64,000 nt of DNA from Allobosea psychrotolerans (GTDB lineage Bacteria > Pseudomonadota > Alphaproteobacteria > Rhizobiales > Beijerinckiaceae), in assembly GCF_002917105.1 (NCBI RefSeq), contig NZ_PQFZ01000020.1, forward strand, positions 1 through 64,000, read 5' to 3'. Of the stretch, positions 39,562 through 48,689 are shown piece after piece. Under the pieces are notes generated by a model. It saw nothing but the letters and a program-made list of their open reading frames with translations. It ran no database searches and was not told the DNA's origin. Positions within the stretch are counted from its first letter, which is position 1; each line of letters opens with the position of its first letter. Both the position numbers and the translations under genes were made by a program.

Positions 39562-41532
39562 ATGAACACCGGCGGCATTTCTGAAACCATCTGGCATTTT
39601 GCCGGCTATCTTCGAATTCCAGAGACGACGCTGACGGGCGATGTCCTCTACGATGGCGACCATGCTCGGCTCCGGCCCGATGACGACCCGGCCGTTTTTA
39701 TCGACCCGCTCCGCCAGCCGCAGTTCGACGATCTCGCCTCCCAGCGCCAACCTTTCCTGGAACCAGTCTTTCCCGAACCGGCGCTGCATGCCGCAAAGCT
39801 CGGCAGCCCCAGCCTTGTCCGGCCATCTGCTGTCGCGGCGCCCGCTCTGCGCTCGTCCCAGCCCCAGCAGTCCGACGACGCTTTCGATTCCTCGGATCAC
39901 GCCTCCCTGATCTATGGCAAGCGATTGATCACGGTTCAATATCAGGATGGCGGCACGGAGACCTTGCTCTCCGCACATCAGGTCAATCACATCGACGACC
40001 GCGATATCCTGACCTCCGATGCTATCCGCTATCCCAATGGCGACCTCGTCGTGCCGCCGGAAGCCCATACGGGGCAGGCCTTTGCGCACATGGTCAAGGA
40101 GGCCTATGCGGCAACGCCCGCCTCGATGCCGCTTGAAGCCGTCGGCAACACGCAATCCCTGATCGAGACGATAGCCGGGCGCGACCAGGCCTGGTCGCAG
40201 GATGGGCACCTCCCCGGCGAGGCGAGCTCGTCGCAGGCGCCGACCGGTCGCATCGTGGACGGCCATGTCAGCGACGCTCCTCTGCCGGAGCCGCCCATGA
40301 CGCAGATCGCGCCCTGGCGCGAAGCCGCGACGCCCGAAGTCCATGAGATCACCGCGTCCATTACGGCACTGGGCCCGACACAAGGCATCGGCACGATCGC
40401 GGAAACCGGGCTGAACACGCAAATCAACCAAGCCGGCATCCTCGACGTCAACGAAGCGACCGGGTCGCTGATGATCGGCGGCAACTACTATTTCAGCCGC
40501 GGGATCGTGCAGGTCAACGTTCTCACCGACAACGACCATGTCGATATCGCCACCGACAACCAGGCGCTTCCCTCGGTCTTGACGCATGGCAACGAGGTTC
40601 ACAACGTCGCCGAATTCGTGAGCCACGACATGACCGCTTTCTATCATGGCGCGGCAGCAACGCCTTTGTGGAACGTGGACGTCCTGCAAGGCAATTTCTA
40701 CGACGTCAAGACAGTCGTGCAGTTCAACGGCCTCGACGACAGCGACAGGACGGTACAGGCCGCGGCCGGAACCTACTACGAGGCGGATACCGGCGGAAAT
40801 CTGCAGAACAACTTCGCGCAGATCACCAATCTCGATTCCTACGACATCATCATCGTCGCTGGCGACTACCATCGCGCGGACTGGATCTACCAGTACAATA
40901 TCGTGCTGGACTCCGATGTCGCGAAACTGTTCCTCTCGCACGACGCCTCCGGCGGTGTGACGGATGTCAGCGCCGGCTTCAACCGGCTCACCAATTCGGC
41001 CGACATCACCACCTATGACAGCGCCGGCTTCACCGACATGAACGGGGCTCAGCATGACCTGCTGAACGCCTTGTCGTCGCACGCCACGGTGCTCACGCCG
41101 AACCCGGACTGGAAGCTGGCGGGCAATTCGTCCGGAACGCTGAAGGTCCTCTACGTGTCCGGCGACTATTACGACGTCAACGTCATCTCTCAGGTCAACA
41201 TGATGATCGACGTCGATCAGTCGATCCAGGCGAGCGCCACCTCCGGCTCGCGCCAGGGCGTCGCGTCGGGCGGCAATTACGCTGTGAACGATGCCCAGAT
41301 CATCGATCCTGGAACCCTCTCGACATCCAAATATCTGGGCGGGCAAGCCTATGAAGACAGTATCCTGATCCAGACCAACCTGATCACCGACCACGACACC
41401 GTGACGATCCATGACACGAGTACGCTGGTACCCGAGCTCGTGGCCTTCGCGCATGACGCGGAGGTCGCCGCCGCAACGGACAACCCGTTCTGCAAGCCGG
41501 TGGACACCGCCCATCACGACATTCTGATCTAG
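39562..41532 (+). CDS. large repeat protein, putative type I secretion substrate
   Basis: The 656-residue protein has a poorly structured N-terminal half and five degenerate repeats of about 20 residues at positions 306, 377, 434, 534 and 594. Their shared pattern is G-x-Y/F-x(5)-I/V-x-Q-x-N-x(3)-D-x-D (for example GDYYDVNVISQVNMMIDVDQ). A similar Q-x-N-x(3)-D-D-x-D piece occurs near residue 123 and in the neighbouring 291-residue protein. No signal peptide, membrane helix or GGxGxD motif is seen. It stands directly before the transporter ATPase, so type I export is likely. ATG 39562 (MNTGGIS) fits better than the upstream TTG-like frame. Function unknown. Confidence 0.78.
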   Translation: MNTGGISETIWHFAGYLRIPETTLTGDVLYDGDHARLRPDDDPAVFIDPLRQPQFDDLASQRQPFLEPVFPEPALHAAKLGSPSLVRPSAVAAPALRSSQPQQSDDAFDSSDHASLIYGKRLITVQYQDGGTETLLSAHQVNHIDDRDILTSDAIRYPNGDLVVPPEAHTGQAFAHMVKEAYAATPASMPLEAVGNTQSLIETIAGRDQAWSQDGHLPGEASSSQAPTGRIVDGHVSDAPLPEPPMTQIAPWREAATPEVHEITASITALGPTQGIGTIAETGLNTQINQAGILDVNEATGSLMIGGNYYFSRGIVQVNVLTDNDHVDIATDNQALPSVLTHGNEVHNVAEFVSHDMTAFYHGAAATPLWNVDVLQGNFYDVKTVVQFNGLDDSDRTVQAAAGTYYEADTGGNLQNNFAQITNLDSYDIIIVAGDYHRADWIYQYNIVLDSDVAKLFLSHDASGGVTDVSAGFNRLTNSADITTYDSAGFTDMNGAQHDLLNALSSHATVLTPNPDWKLAGNSSGTLKVLYVSGDYYDVNVISQVNMMIDVDQSIQASATSGSRQGVASGGNYAVNDAQIIDPGTLSTSKYLGGQAYEDSILIQTNLITDHDTVTIHDTSTLVPELVAFAHDAEVAAATDNPFCKPVDTAHHDILI

Positions 41533-41567
41533 GGGCGCAGGCCGAGAAAGCCTGCGGGGAAGACTTC

Positions 41568-43583
41568 ATGAGCGACGAAGCCAGCACGGCACCGGTTCTC
41601 GATATCGGCCTCCCGAAAGCCGTGAGGCTGGGCGAGGTCCCACCAGCTGCGAGCGCCAACGCCAATGAGCCGCCCGAAGCCCTGCCCGGCCGCACGACCG
41701 GCGAATCGCCGCCAGCCCCGTCGGGCCAGCGCACCAGCATCCGGCCCAAGGTTCCATCGGTCGAAACCTCCCCTCCGGCAGCGCCAAGTCCTGGTGGGCC
41801 GGGCGGCGGCGGCAAGGGTCCCGGCGGCTCCGGCGGCGGACCGGGTCGGCGCTCCCCGATTGAGCAGCGTCTCGGAGACCGAGAGTTCAAGCAGGTCCTC
41901 GGCAAGGGCCTGTCCGATGCCCGGCACAATCTCGTCATCGTCGGGCTGTTCTCGATCGTCGTGAACACGCTTGTCCTGGCCGTCCCGATCTACCTGTTCC
42001 AGATGTCGGACCGGGTGCTGACCAGCCGAAGCACCGATACGTTGGCAATGCTGTCGATCATCGTGATGGTCGCAATCGCCGCGCATGTGCTGCTCGACAT
42101 GATGCGCCGTTTCATCCTGATGCGGGTGGCTGTGGATGTCGAAAGCCGGCTCGGCGCTCCCGTATTGGCAGCTGCGGCAAAGGCGGCGCAGTCTGGCAGC
42201 GGACGCGAGTTCCAGGTCCTGGCCGATCTCCAGCAGATCCGCAGCTTCCTCACCGGCCCGGTCATTCTGACCATGCTCGATGCGCCGACCGCGCCGATCT
42301 ACCTGCTGGCGGTCTATTTGATCCATCCGAATCTGGGCTACATCGTCACCGTCGCCGCTGTCGTCCTGTTCCTGATCGCCTATGCGAACCAGCAGGTCAC
42401 AGCGTTGCCCTTTGCCAGAGCCAGCGCCTTCTCGACACGGGCCAACATGCAGGCCGAGGCGATGTCGCGGAATGCCCAGGTCATCAACGCCATGGGCATG
42501 ATCCCCGAAAGCGTCCTGATCTGGGGGCGGGAAACGGCGGAGTCGCTCAAGGCTCAGGTCAGCGCCCAGGATCGCAACAACATGATGACCGCCCTGTCGA
42601 AGTTCTTTCGGCTGGGCACACAGATCGCGATGCTGGGCTGGGGAGCCTGGCTCTCGCTCGAAGGATCCTTGACAGGCGGCATGGTCATCGCCTCCTCGGT
42701 CGTCGCAGGGCGGGCGCTGGCGCCGCTCGAAGGAACCATCGAGGGCTGGCGCAGCTTCATCCACGCAAAGGCCGCCTATTCGCGCGTGCAGGCGCTCCTT
42801 CAGAATTCACCGCTCAACCTCGATCGCCTCCGCCTGCCGAGCCCGAAGGGCCGGCTCGATGTCGAGCGCATCCTCTACGTGCCGCCGCCGAACAAGAAGG
42901 TCATCCTCAACGGCATCAGCTTCAGCCTCGATGCCGGCGAGTCGCTCGCCATTGTGGGGGCGTCGGGCTGCGGCAAGTCGACCATCGCCAAGATGCTCGT
43001 CGGCTCGATCTCGCCGACGGCGGGCAATGTCCGCCTGGACCTGATGGACCTGCGCAACTGGGACCCTCGCCAATTCGGCGAAAGCGTCGGCTACCTGCCG
43101 CAGGACGTCCAGCTGTTTCCTGCCTCGATCAAGGCCAATATTGCCCGGATGCGTGAAGACGGAGACGATGCCGATGTCTTCGAAGCAGCGGAAATCGCCG
43201 ATATCCACGAAATGGTGTCGCAGTTCGCGCAAGGCTACGAGACCCAGATCGGCATGGACGGCAGCCCGCTCTCAGGCGGCCAGAAGCAGCGGATCGGCCT
43301 TGCCCGCGCCTTCTACGGCAATCCCAGACTGGTCGTGCTGGACGAGCCGAATTCCAATCTCGACGTGCTCGGCGAACGGGCGCTGGCGCGCTCTTTCGAG
43401 CGCGCGAAAAAGAAGGGCATGACGGTCGTCGCCGTCACGCAGAGGCCAGCGCTCCTGCGCAGCGTCGACAAGATCATGATGATCAGGGACGGCGCGGTCC
43501 TCGCCCTGGGCGCGCGCGACGAGATCCTGCCGATGATCACGGGCCAGTCGAGCATCGAGGGCGGGCAGCCGCAGCCGGCATGA
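41568..43583 (+). CDS. type I secretion ABC ATPase/permease (PrtD/HlyB family)
   Basis: The 671-residue transporter has a Pro/Gly-rich N-terminal extension (about 25-95), six membrane helices (from about 125), and an ABC ATPase with Walker A GASGCGKST, signature SGGQKQRIGLARAF and Walker B RLVVLDEPNSNLD. No C39 peptidase domain is present, which fits PrtD-type exporters of uncleaved substrates. GCGGGGAAG precedes ATG 41568, and the stop of the large repeat protein is 35 bp upstream. With the next gene it forms the inner-membrane part of a type I system. The outer-membrane TolC-type channel is not in this window. Confidence 0.93.
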   Translation: MSDEASTAPVLDIGLPKAVRLGEVPPAASANANEPPEALPGRTTGESPPAPSGQRTSIRPKVPSVETSPPAAPSPGGPGGGGKGPGGSGGGPGRRSPIEQRLGDREFKQVLGKGLSDARHNLVIVGLFSIVVNTLVLAVPIYLFQMSDRVLTSRSTDTLAMLSIIVMVAIAAHVLLDMMRRFILMRVAVDVESRLGAPVLAAAAKAAQSGSGREFQVLADLQQIRSFLTGPVILTMLDAPTAPIYLLAVYLIHPNLGYIVTVAAVVLFLIAYANQQVTALPFARASAFSTRANMQAEAMSRNAQVINAMGMIPESVLIWGRETAESLKAQVSAQDRNNMMTALSKFFRLGTQIAMLGWGAWLSLEGSLTGGMVIASSVVAGRALAPLEGTIEGWRSFIHAKAAYSRVQALLQNSPLNLDRLRLPSPKGRLDVERILYVPPPNKKVILNGISFSLDAGESLAIVGASGCGKSTIAKMLVGSISPTAGNVRLDLMDLRNWDPRQFGESVGYLPQDVQLFPASIKANIARMREDGDDADVFEAAEIADIHEMVSQFAQGYETQIGMDGSPLSGGQKQRIGLARAFYGNPRLVVLDEPNSNLDVLGERALARSFERAKKKGMTVVAVTQRPALLRSVDKIMMIRDGAVLALGARDEILPMITGQSSIEGGQPQPA

Positions 43584-43616
43584 CATTCAATCGCCTGTAA
43601 TCCGGAAAGGTCGGCC

Positions 43617-44957
43617 ATGACCCCCCAGCTCATCATTCAGCCCTGGTATTCAGACGTGCCGCGCAACCCGCGGCTGGCGAAGGTCGCGGGTATGGCGATC
43701 ATGCTCAGCACCATCATGGGCTTCGGCGTCTGGGGTAATACCGCGCCGATCGCAGGCGCCGTGATCGCCACGGGCATTTTCGTCACCACAGGTCAGAACA
43801 AGACCATCCAGCACCTCGAGGGCGGCGTGATCCGCGACATCGTGGTTCGTGAGGGCGATATCGTTCAACCCGGCCAGTTGCTGGTGCAGCTCGACGATGT
43901 CTCGGCACGTGCGGAACTACGGCGACTGCAACTCAGGCTCGTCAGGGCCGAGACGATCGAGGCCCGGTTGAGCGCCGAGGCCGCCGGGCTGGCGCAATGG
44001 AACCTGCCCGACCGTCTCCTCGCTCACCGCGGCGACCCCGACATCGACGTCCTGTTGCGGACGCAGATGGCGGCATTCGCCGCGCGTCGCAACAACATGA
44101 AGAGCGAGGTCGCCACGCATCAGAGGGCGATCGACGGGCTGAACGAGAAGATCACCGGCAGCCGCACCCAGCTCGCCGCCGTGCAGCGCCAGTCGGTGCT
44201 GATCAAAGAGGAGCTGTCGGGCAAGATCGCCTTGCTGGAACGCGGGTATGTCCGCAAGCCGGAAATTCTGGCCCTGCAGCGCAACGCCGCCAATCTGGAG
44301 GGAGAGGCAGGGCGCATCGCGGGCGATATCGGCGACGCAAAGGAGCGCATCGCCCGTGAGGTCGAGCTGATTGACGGCGTGCACAAGCAGGCGATCAAGA
44401 CGGCCTCCGATCAGTTGCAGGACATCGGTGCCGAACTCAACGACGTCAGGGAGCGCATGCGGACCGCCAAGGGCATCCTCGACCGCGCCCGGATCGTGGC
44501 CCCCGTCAAAGGGACCGTGGTGAAGCTGCGCTACCACACCTCCGGAGGGGTGATCGAGGCCGGCAAGAACATCATGGACATCGTCTCACTGCAGGAGGAG
44601 GTCATCATCGAGGCGCGGGTCAGGCCGCAGGACATCGACAAGATCAAGCACAGCCAGAACGCGGTGGTGCGCCTCAACGGCCTGAACCAGCGCACGACGC
44701 CGATGGTGGATGGTCGCGTCATCTATATCTCGGCCGACGCCCTGCCGGACGAAAAGCAGAGGGGGATGCCCAACGGCACGGATCTCTACGTCGTCAGGGT
44801 CCGGCTGGAGGGGGCCAGCGTCGCCCGTATCCACGGCTTCGAACCGACGCCCGGCATGCCGGCGGAAGTCTACATCAAGACATCGGAGCGCACATTCTTC
44901 GAGTACTTGATGCAACCGCTCAAGGACAGCATGTCGCGGGCCTTCCGCGAAACATAG
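43617..44957 (+). CDS. type I secretion membrane fusion protein (HlyD/PrtE family)
   Basis: The 446-residue periplasmic adaptor has a signal anchor (about 20-40, MAIMLSTIMGFGVWGNTAPI), a lipoyl motif (VIRDIVVREGDIVQPGQLL), a long coiled coil (about 120-270) and the return lipoyl half (IVAPVKGTVVKLRYHTSGGV). The barrel-and-tail end with TPGMPAEVYIKTSERTFFEY is typical of PrtE/HlyD proteins. It begins 33 bp after the ATPase gene; GGAAAGG sets the ATG. It joins the ATPase to an outer-membrane channel and lets the substrates leave in one step. Confidence 0.93.
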   Translation: MTPQLIIQPWYSDVPRNPRLAKVAGMAIMLSTIMGFGVWGNTAPIAGAVIATGIFVTTGQNKTIQHLEGGVIRDIVVREGDIVQPGQLLVQLDDVSARAELRRLQLRLVRAETIEARLSAEAAGLAQWNLPDRLLAHRGDPDIDVLLRTQMAAFAARRNNMKSEVATHQRAIDGLNEKITGSRTQLAAVQRQSVLIKEELSGKIALLERGYVRKPEILALQRNAANLEGEAGRIAGDIGDAKERIAREVELIDGVHKQAIKTASDQLQDIGAELNDVRERMRTAKGILDRARIVAPVKGTVVKLRYHTSGGVIEAGKNIMDIVSLQEEVIIEARVRPQDIDKIKHSQNAVVRLNGLNQRTTPMVDGRVIYISADALPDEKQRGMPNGTDLYVVRVRLEGASVARIHGFEPTPGMPAEVYIKTSERTFFEYLMQPLKDSMSRAFRET

Positions 44958-45126
44958 GAGCGGCGATGGCGGCGAAGATGCCGCCACAGTTCCTCAAACC
45001 TGGATGGGCCGATGTGATCCGTGCAGAAGCGCGCGAGAGGGATCAGCATCGCCAGGCTGGGCACGTTCACCATACGGGGCGTATTTTCGCATGGCGCGCC
45101 TGCGACCCCTTGCACAATGGCCTCGC

Positions 45127-46383
45127 TCACATCGGGAATAGCGCGAAGGTCAACAGCCCGCAGCCGAGCGCCGCTCCCGTCACCAGCAGGAGCCGCGCTG
45201 AAAACACCAATGGCCCTGCGATCATCGCATAGCCGACCCTGGCAACCGCATTGACCGCCATCGCGACGAGGATCGCGACCCCGGCGGCGCGCGGGCCACC
45301 GAGCGCCTCGACATTTCGCGCCGCGGTAAGGGCTGCGACATCGACATCGATGAGGCCCACGAGACCGGAAGAGAGAAACAGCCCCTGCTGGCCGACCAGG
45401 CTGGCCAACCATCCGACCAGCAACAGGACCAGCGTCAGCGTGACGGCGAAGGCGAGCAAAGGCTGCAAGTCGAGCGGGTTGGCGAGGGGCGATGCCTTGC
45501 CGTCGAGCTCCTGCCCGGAGGAGCGGAGCAAGAACAGTGAAGCCGCACCGAACGCCGCCGCAGCGGCCAAAGCAGCCGGACCGGCATGGGCCAGAACAGC
45601 CGGAGCAACGGCAGCCACGAGCACCAGGACCCGCAGGATAGAAATCATGCCGGCGATGGCTGCAGCTCCGGCGAGCCTGACTGGCACCTGCCCTTCTCGG
45701 GCCTGGCGCGCGAGCGCAACCGTCACAGCGGTCGAAGACACCAGCGCCCCCGCCGCACTGGTGACAAGCAAACCCCGGGTCGTGCCCAACAGGCGGACAG
45801 CGACGTAGCCGAGATACGAAATCGCCCCCGCTAAAACGGTAAAAGTCCAGACTTCGCGCGGATTGACGCTGGCGAACGGATCGATCGTCCTGTTCGGGAG
45901 AATCGGCAGAACGATCACCGACATCGCCAGCAAGAGCAGGGCCGATCGCAATTCGGGCCAGGTCAGACGCGTAAGCGCCCCATGGAGGAAGTCGCGACCG
46001 GCCAGGAGACCCGCCGCAGCGACGCCGGCCGCCGCCGCCGTTTGAGGAGAGCCAACCACGCAATAGGCGCCCAGGGTAAAGACGAGCAGAGCCGCGACGA
46101 CCGAAGTGACGCTGAAATCATTGTCTTCATCGGCTTCGCGGACCTTGAACCAGGCGAAGACGCTCGTGAACGCGATCAGCAATGCGATGAAGACCAAAGG
46201 CGCGGCCATGTCCCTGGCGACAGCCGCGCTGACGGCCCCCAGCAACCCCGCCAGCGCAAAGGTCCGAATTCCGGCCGTTCGGCTGCCAGGCGGCCCGTCG
46301 CGGTCGCGCCAGCCACGTTCGATCCCGATCACGAGACCGATCGCAAGCGCAACGCCGAACCTGAAATAGATGTCCTCCATCAT
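45127..46383 (-). CDS. MgtC/SapB and DUF4010 membrane protein
   Basis: The 418-residue inner-membrane protein starts with a MgtC/SapB domain (residues 1-130, with ALAIGLVIGIERGWRDRD and GIRTFALAGLLGAV) and continues as a DUF4010 domain of eight or more helices (about 150-418). Its role is not settled; relatives are linked to Mg2+ homeostasis or envelope stress. ATG 46383 (MMED) follows GAGGATC; a second ATG is at 46380. The FNR-type box lies 51 bp upstream, shared with the divergent host-attachment gene. A long antisense-shift frame at 44870-46063 is discarded. Confidence 0.9.
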   Translation of the reverse strand: MMEDIYFRFGVALAIGLVIGIERGWRDRDGPPGSRTAGIRTFALAGLLGAVSAAVARDMAAPLVFIALLIAFTSVFAWFKVREADEDNDFSVTSVVAALLVFTLGAYCVVGSPQTAAAAGVAAAGLLAGRDFLHGALTRLTWPELRSALLLLAMSVIVLPILPNRTIDPFASVNPREVWTFTVLAGAISYLGYVAVRLLGTTRGLLVTSAAGALVSSTAVTVALARQAREGQVPVRLAGAAAIAGMISILRVLVLVAAVAPAVLAHAGPAALAAAAAFGAASLFLLRSSGQELDGKASPLANPLDLQPLLAFAVTLTLVLLLVGWLASLVGQQGLFLSSGLVGLIDVDVAALTAARNVEALGGPRAAGVAILVAMAVNAVARVGYAMIAGPLVFSARLLLVTGAALGCGLLTFALFPM

Positions 46384-46434
46384 CGTCACGGCGATCCTCT
46401 GCCTGGTGCCCATGAGACTGTGCCGCAAAGGCGC

Positions 46435-46448
46435 TTGAGCCGCATCAA
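46435..46448. promoter_or_regulatory. FNR/FixK-type box between mgtC/DUF4010 and host-attachment gene
   Basis: TTGAGCCGCATCAA lies 51 bp before the MgtC-type gene start and 78 bp before the host-attachment gene start at 46527. Confidence 0.68.
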
Positions 46449-46526
46449 ATCCTCATCCTGCAGCGGCGCATGAGGTGCGAAGCGTGCCGCATGCCGGCGA
46501 CGCTTGACCGAATGAGGTTCACAGCC

Positions 46527-46979
46527 ATGTCGACCCATCCGGTTCGCCTCCCTCACATGAGCTGGCTCATAGTCTTCGACGGAGCCAAGGCGCTCATCCT
46601 GCGCAACACGGGCAAGGAACAGTCGCCACAGCTTGAACTGGTCGAAGCGATGCAGCATCGCTCGCCGCCCTCGCATGAACTCGGGCGAACTCGTCCGGGG
46701 CGCGTGCGCCAGTCACATGGGCCAGCTCGCAGCGCCGTCGAGGAGCCGGATCTGCATCTTGCCGAGGAACTGTCCTTTGTGAAGGACGTCTCCGCGATGG
46801 TCGAAAAGTCCGTCCGTGGACAAGCCGCCCTGAACCTCGTGCTGGCCGCGCCACCGAAGCTGCTGGGAGAACTCAGGCGCTGCCTGACGCCGCCCGTGCA
46901 AGCCCTCATCGTGGCCGAGATCGGCAAGGATCTGACGAAGCTGCCTATCCCGGAGATCGAGCGGCATTTCGGCGCGTGA
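46527..46979 (+). CDS. host attachment (baeRF-type) family protein, copy 2
   Basis: The 150-residue protein is the second member of the family represented at 19118-19564. The strand SWLIVFDGAKALILRNTGKE, the block GRTRPGRVRQSHGP, and the closing LVLAAPPKLLGELRRCLTP and EIGKDLTKLPIPEIERHF align with copy 1. ATG 46527 (MSTHPVRL) has TGAGG upstream. A stem-loop at 47008-47042 closes the gene and the convergent hsp20. The family function is unclear; similarity to release-factor folds is known. Confidence 0.85.
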   Translation: MSTHPVRLPHMSWLIVFDGAKALILRNTGKEQSPQLELVEAMQHRSPPSHELGRTRPGRVRQSHGPARSAVEEPDLHLAEELSFVKDVSAMVEKSVRGQAALNLVLAAPPKLLGELRRCLTPPVQALIVAEIGKDLTKLPIPEIERHFGA

Positions 46980-47007
46980 GATTCGGGCCGTGAGACGAAG
47001 AGAGGAG

Positions 47008-47042
47008 CGCGGGAGGATCACACCAGGCGCGCCCCTCCCGCG
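47008..47042. terminator. bidirectional stem-loop between host-attachment gene and hsp20
   Basis: CGCGGGAGG pairs with CCTCCCGCG across a 17-base loop between two convergent genes. No U-run is present. Confidence 0.5.
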
Positions 47043-47048
47043 GAAATG

Positions 47049-47588
47049 TCAGGCCGCCTTGATAGCGATCTTGCGGTTGCTCTTTTGCGAGTCCGCCGTT
47101 TTGGGGAGCTTGATCGTCAGCACCCCCTTCTCGAAAAGCGCCTCGACCTTATCAGCATCCACGCCATCAGGCAGCTGGAAGGAGCGCAGGAACGCGCCGT
47201 AATGCCGTTCGCTGAGATGATAATCGGCTTCGCGCCGTTCGTTCTCATCCTTCTTCTCGCCCTTGATCGTCAACACCCCGTTCGAGAGCTTCACCTCGAT
47301 ATCGGAAGGGTCGATTCCTGGCAGCTCGGCTGTGACTTTGTAGTTCTTGTCGCGCTCCGTGACGTCGATCGCAGGGTTCAACCCCCAACTCACATCGCGC
47401 GGCCATGCGCCATGGAATAGCGAAGTCCGGCTGAAGGGGAGCTGGACTGCGCCTGCGCCGAAGCGCTCGAACAAACGTTCGACCTCGTGAAGCAAACGGT
47501 CGACCGGCGCCCAGGCTCCGGTAGAGGATGTTTCCGCTGCCGGATGCTGTTCCGAGCGCACGGGAAGTTTGGTCGCGGCTTCAGCCAT
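47049..47588 (-). CDS. Hsp20 small heat-shock protein, second copy
   Basis: The 179-residue holdase has an alpha-crystallin domain (about 68-165; YKVTAELPGIDPSDIEVKLS and FEKGVLTIKLPK). It opens with the ten residues MAEAATKLPV, identical to the first Hsp20 (4657-5202), though the rest has diverged, with a distinct middle (FSRTSLFHGAWPRDVSWGLN). ATG 47588 is chosen because AGGAG lies upstream and because of this shared start; an in-frame GTG/ATG-like start at 47612 is longer. The FNR-type box 47761-47774 is 172 bp upstream. Cytoplasmic. Confidence 0.94.
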   Translation of the reverse strand: MAEAATKLPVRSEQHPAAETSSTGAWAPVDRLLHEVERLFERFGAGAVQLPFSRTSLFHGAWPRDVSWGLNPAIDVTERDKNYKVTAELPGIDPSDIEVKLSNGVLTIKGEKKDENERREADYHLSERHYGAFLRSFQLPDGVDADKVEALFEKGVLTIKLPKTADSQKSNRKIAIKAA

Positions 47589-47760
47589 GATGCTTCTCCT
47601 GTTTCGCAACATTTCGAGTTCGCCCGGCCCACGGGCCGAAAAGCCAAGTCAATTCGACACGCGAATAGTCGGACCTCGATGAACGACCGCCGCCGGCAAG
47701 ACCCCCGGTCATCACGCCGTTTTCCGATGTCGCATTCAATCACGGGCGTGGCGCCGCACC

Positions 47761-47774
47761 TTGACACCGATCAA
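47761..47774. promoter_or_regulatory. FNR/FixK-type box between hsp20-2 and BON protein
   Basis: TTGACACCGATCAA lies in the 322-bp divergent interval 47589-47910, 136 bp before the BON gene start and 172 bp before hsp20. The rest of the interval holds no gene that I can support. Confidence 0.6.
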
Positions 47775-47910
47775 TGACGGTTGCCCGGGCGCTGCCATTC
47801 TGTGGGTACGGTGGGTTTCGGTTCTGCTTGTGCAACCGGACGACCGTCGAGAGCCGCAATACGGCTCGCCCACGGACACGGGTCCGATGTCCCTATCCTG
47901 GAGAACAGAC

Positions 47911-48558
47911 ATGACTGACAAACAGTTGCGACTGACGATCATCGACGAACTCGATTTCGAGCCGAGCGTCGAGGCCGCACATATCGGTGTCGCGGTGGAA
48001 AACGGCGTGGTGACGCTGTCCGGACACGTCCGGAGCTACGCCGAGAAGATCGCTGCCGAAAAAGCCGTCCGCCGCGTCAAGGGCGTACGCGCCATCGCGG
48101 AAGAGATCGAAGTGCGCTATCCGCACGACAAGAAGACCAGCGACACAGAAATCGCCCAGCGCGCGCTCAGCATCATCGCCTGGGATGTCACGGTGCCTGA
48201 CGCCGTGAAGGTCAAGGTCGAGAAGGGCTGGGTGCAGCTGTCGGGCACCGTCGATTGGCAGTACCAGCGGCAGGCAGCGGAGAATGCGATCCGAAAGCTG
48301 TCGGGCGTCGTCGGCGTCAGCAATCTGATCGAGCTGAAGCCTCGCGCGAGCGCCTCTGACGTGAAGAAGGCGATCGAGGATGCGCTCAAGCGCAACGCCG
48401 AGCTCGAGGCGAGCACGATCCGGGTTACGGTCGGCAACGACAACCGCGTCACGCTCGATGGCAAGGTCCATGCCTGGTATGAGCGCGGCGTTGCGGAACG
48501 CGCGGCATGGTCTGCTCCCGGCGTCAAAGCCGTCGAAGACCATCTCATGGTGGCCTGA
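47911..48558 (+). CDS. triple BON-domain protein
   Basis: The 215-residue protein has three BON domains (about 5-70, 77-145 and 148-215), each with the alpha-beta repeat and the conserved Gly in GVVTLSGHVRSYAEK, GWVQLSGTVDWQYQ and NRVTLDGKVHAWYE. BON proteins bind membranes or envelope polymers and are often osmotic-stress induced. No signal peptide is seen, so a cytoplasmic or unusual route is possible. TGGAG precedes ATG 47911. A CBS-BON relative lies at 52413-53159. An FNR-type box is 136 bp upstream. Confidence 0.93.
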   Translation: MTDKQLRLTIIDELDFEPSVEAAHIGVAVENGVVTLSGHVRSYAEKIAAEKAVRRVKGVRAIAEEIEVRYPHDKKTSDTEIAQRALSIIAWDVTVPDAVKVKVEKGWVQLSGTVDWQYQRQAAENAIRKLSGVVGVSNLIELKPRASASDVKKAIEDALKRNAELEASTIRVTVGNDNRVTLDGKVHAWYERGVAERAAWSAPGVKAVEDHLMVA

Positions 48559-48567
48559 CGATCCCGT

Positions 48568-48597
48568 GGCCGGCGAGCTCTCACCCCCTCGCCGGCC
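48568..48597 (+). terminator. stem-loop after the BON gene
   Basis: GGCCGGCGAG pairs perfectly with CTCGCCGGCC over a 10-base loop, nine bases past the BON stop codon. There is no U-run, but stem and place fit a terminator. Confidence 0.6.
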
Positions 48598-48646
48598 GCT
48601 CCCAGTTCCCGGTCGCTTTGTCCGGACGATCCATCCGTCGCCAGAA

Positions 48647-48660
48647 CTGATCTAAATCAA
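48647..48660. promoter_or_regulatory. near-consensus FNR/FixK-type box
   Basis: CTGATCTAAATCAA differs from TTGAT-N4-ATCAA by one base. It lies 29 bp before the ATG of the broken crp/fnr gene. Confidence 0.5.
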
Positions 48661-48689
48661 CTGACATAAAGACTTGCTTGGAAGTCTTC

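Noticed and set aside
39505-41517. 670-codon frame antisense to the large repeat protein
   Set aside because: Long antisense frames are common at this GC content; the plus strand has the repeats, ribosome site and operon context.
44958-45126. Minus-strand stretch reading MVNVPSLAMLIPLARF as a gene end
   Set aside because: It looks somewhat protein-like but has no start, motif or family, and the continuing frame is a shadow of the MgtC/DUF4010 gene.
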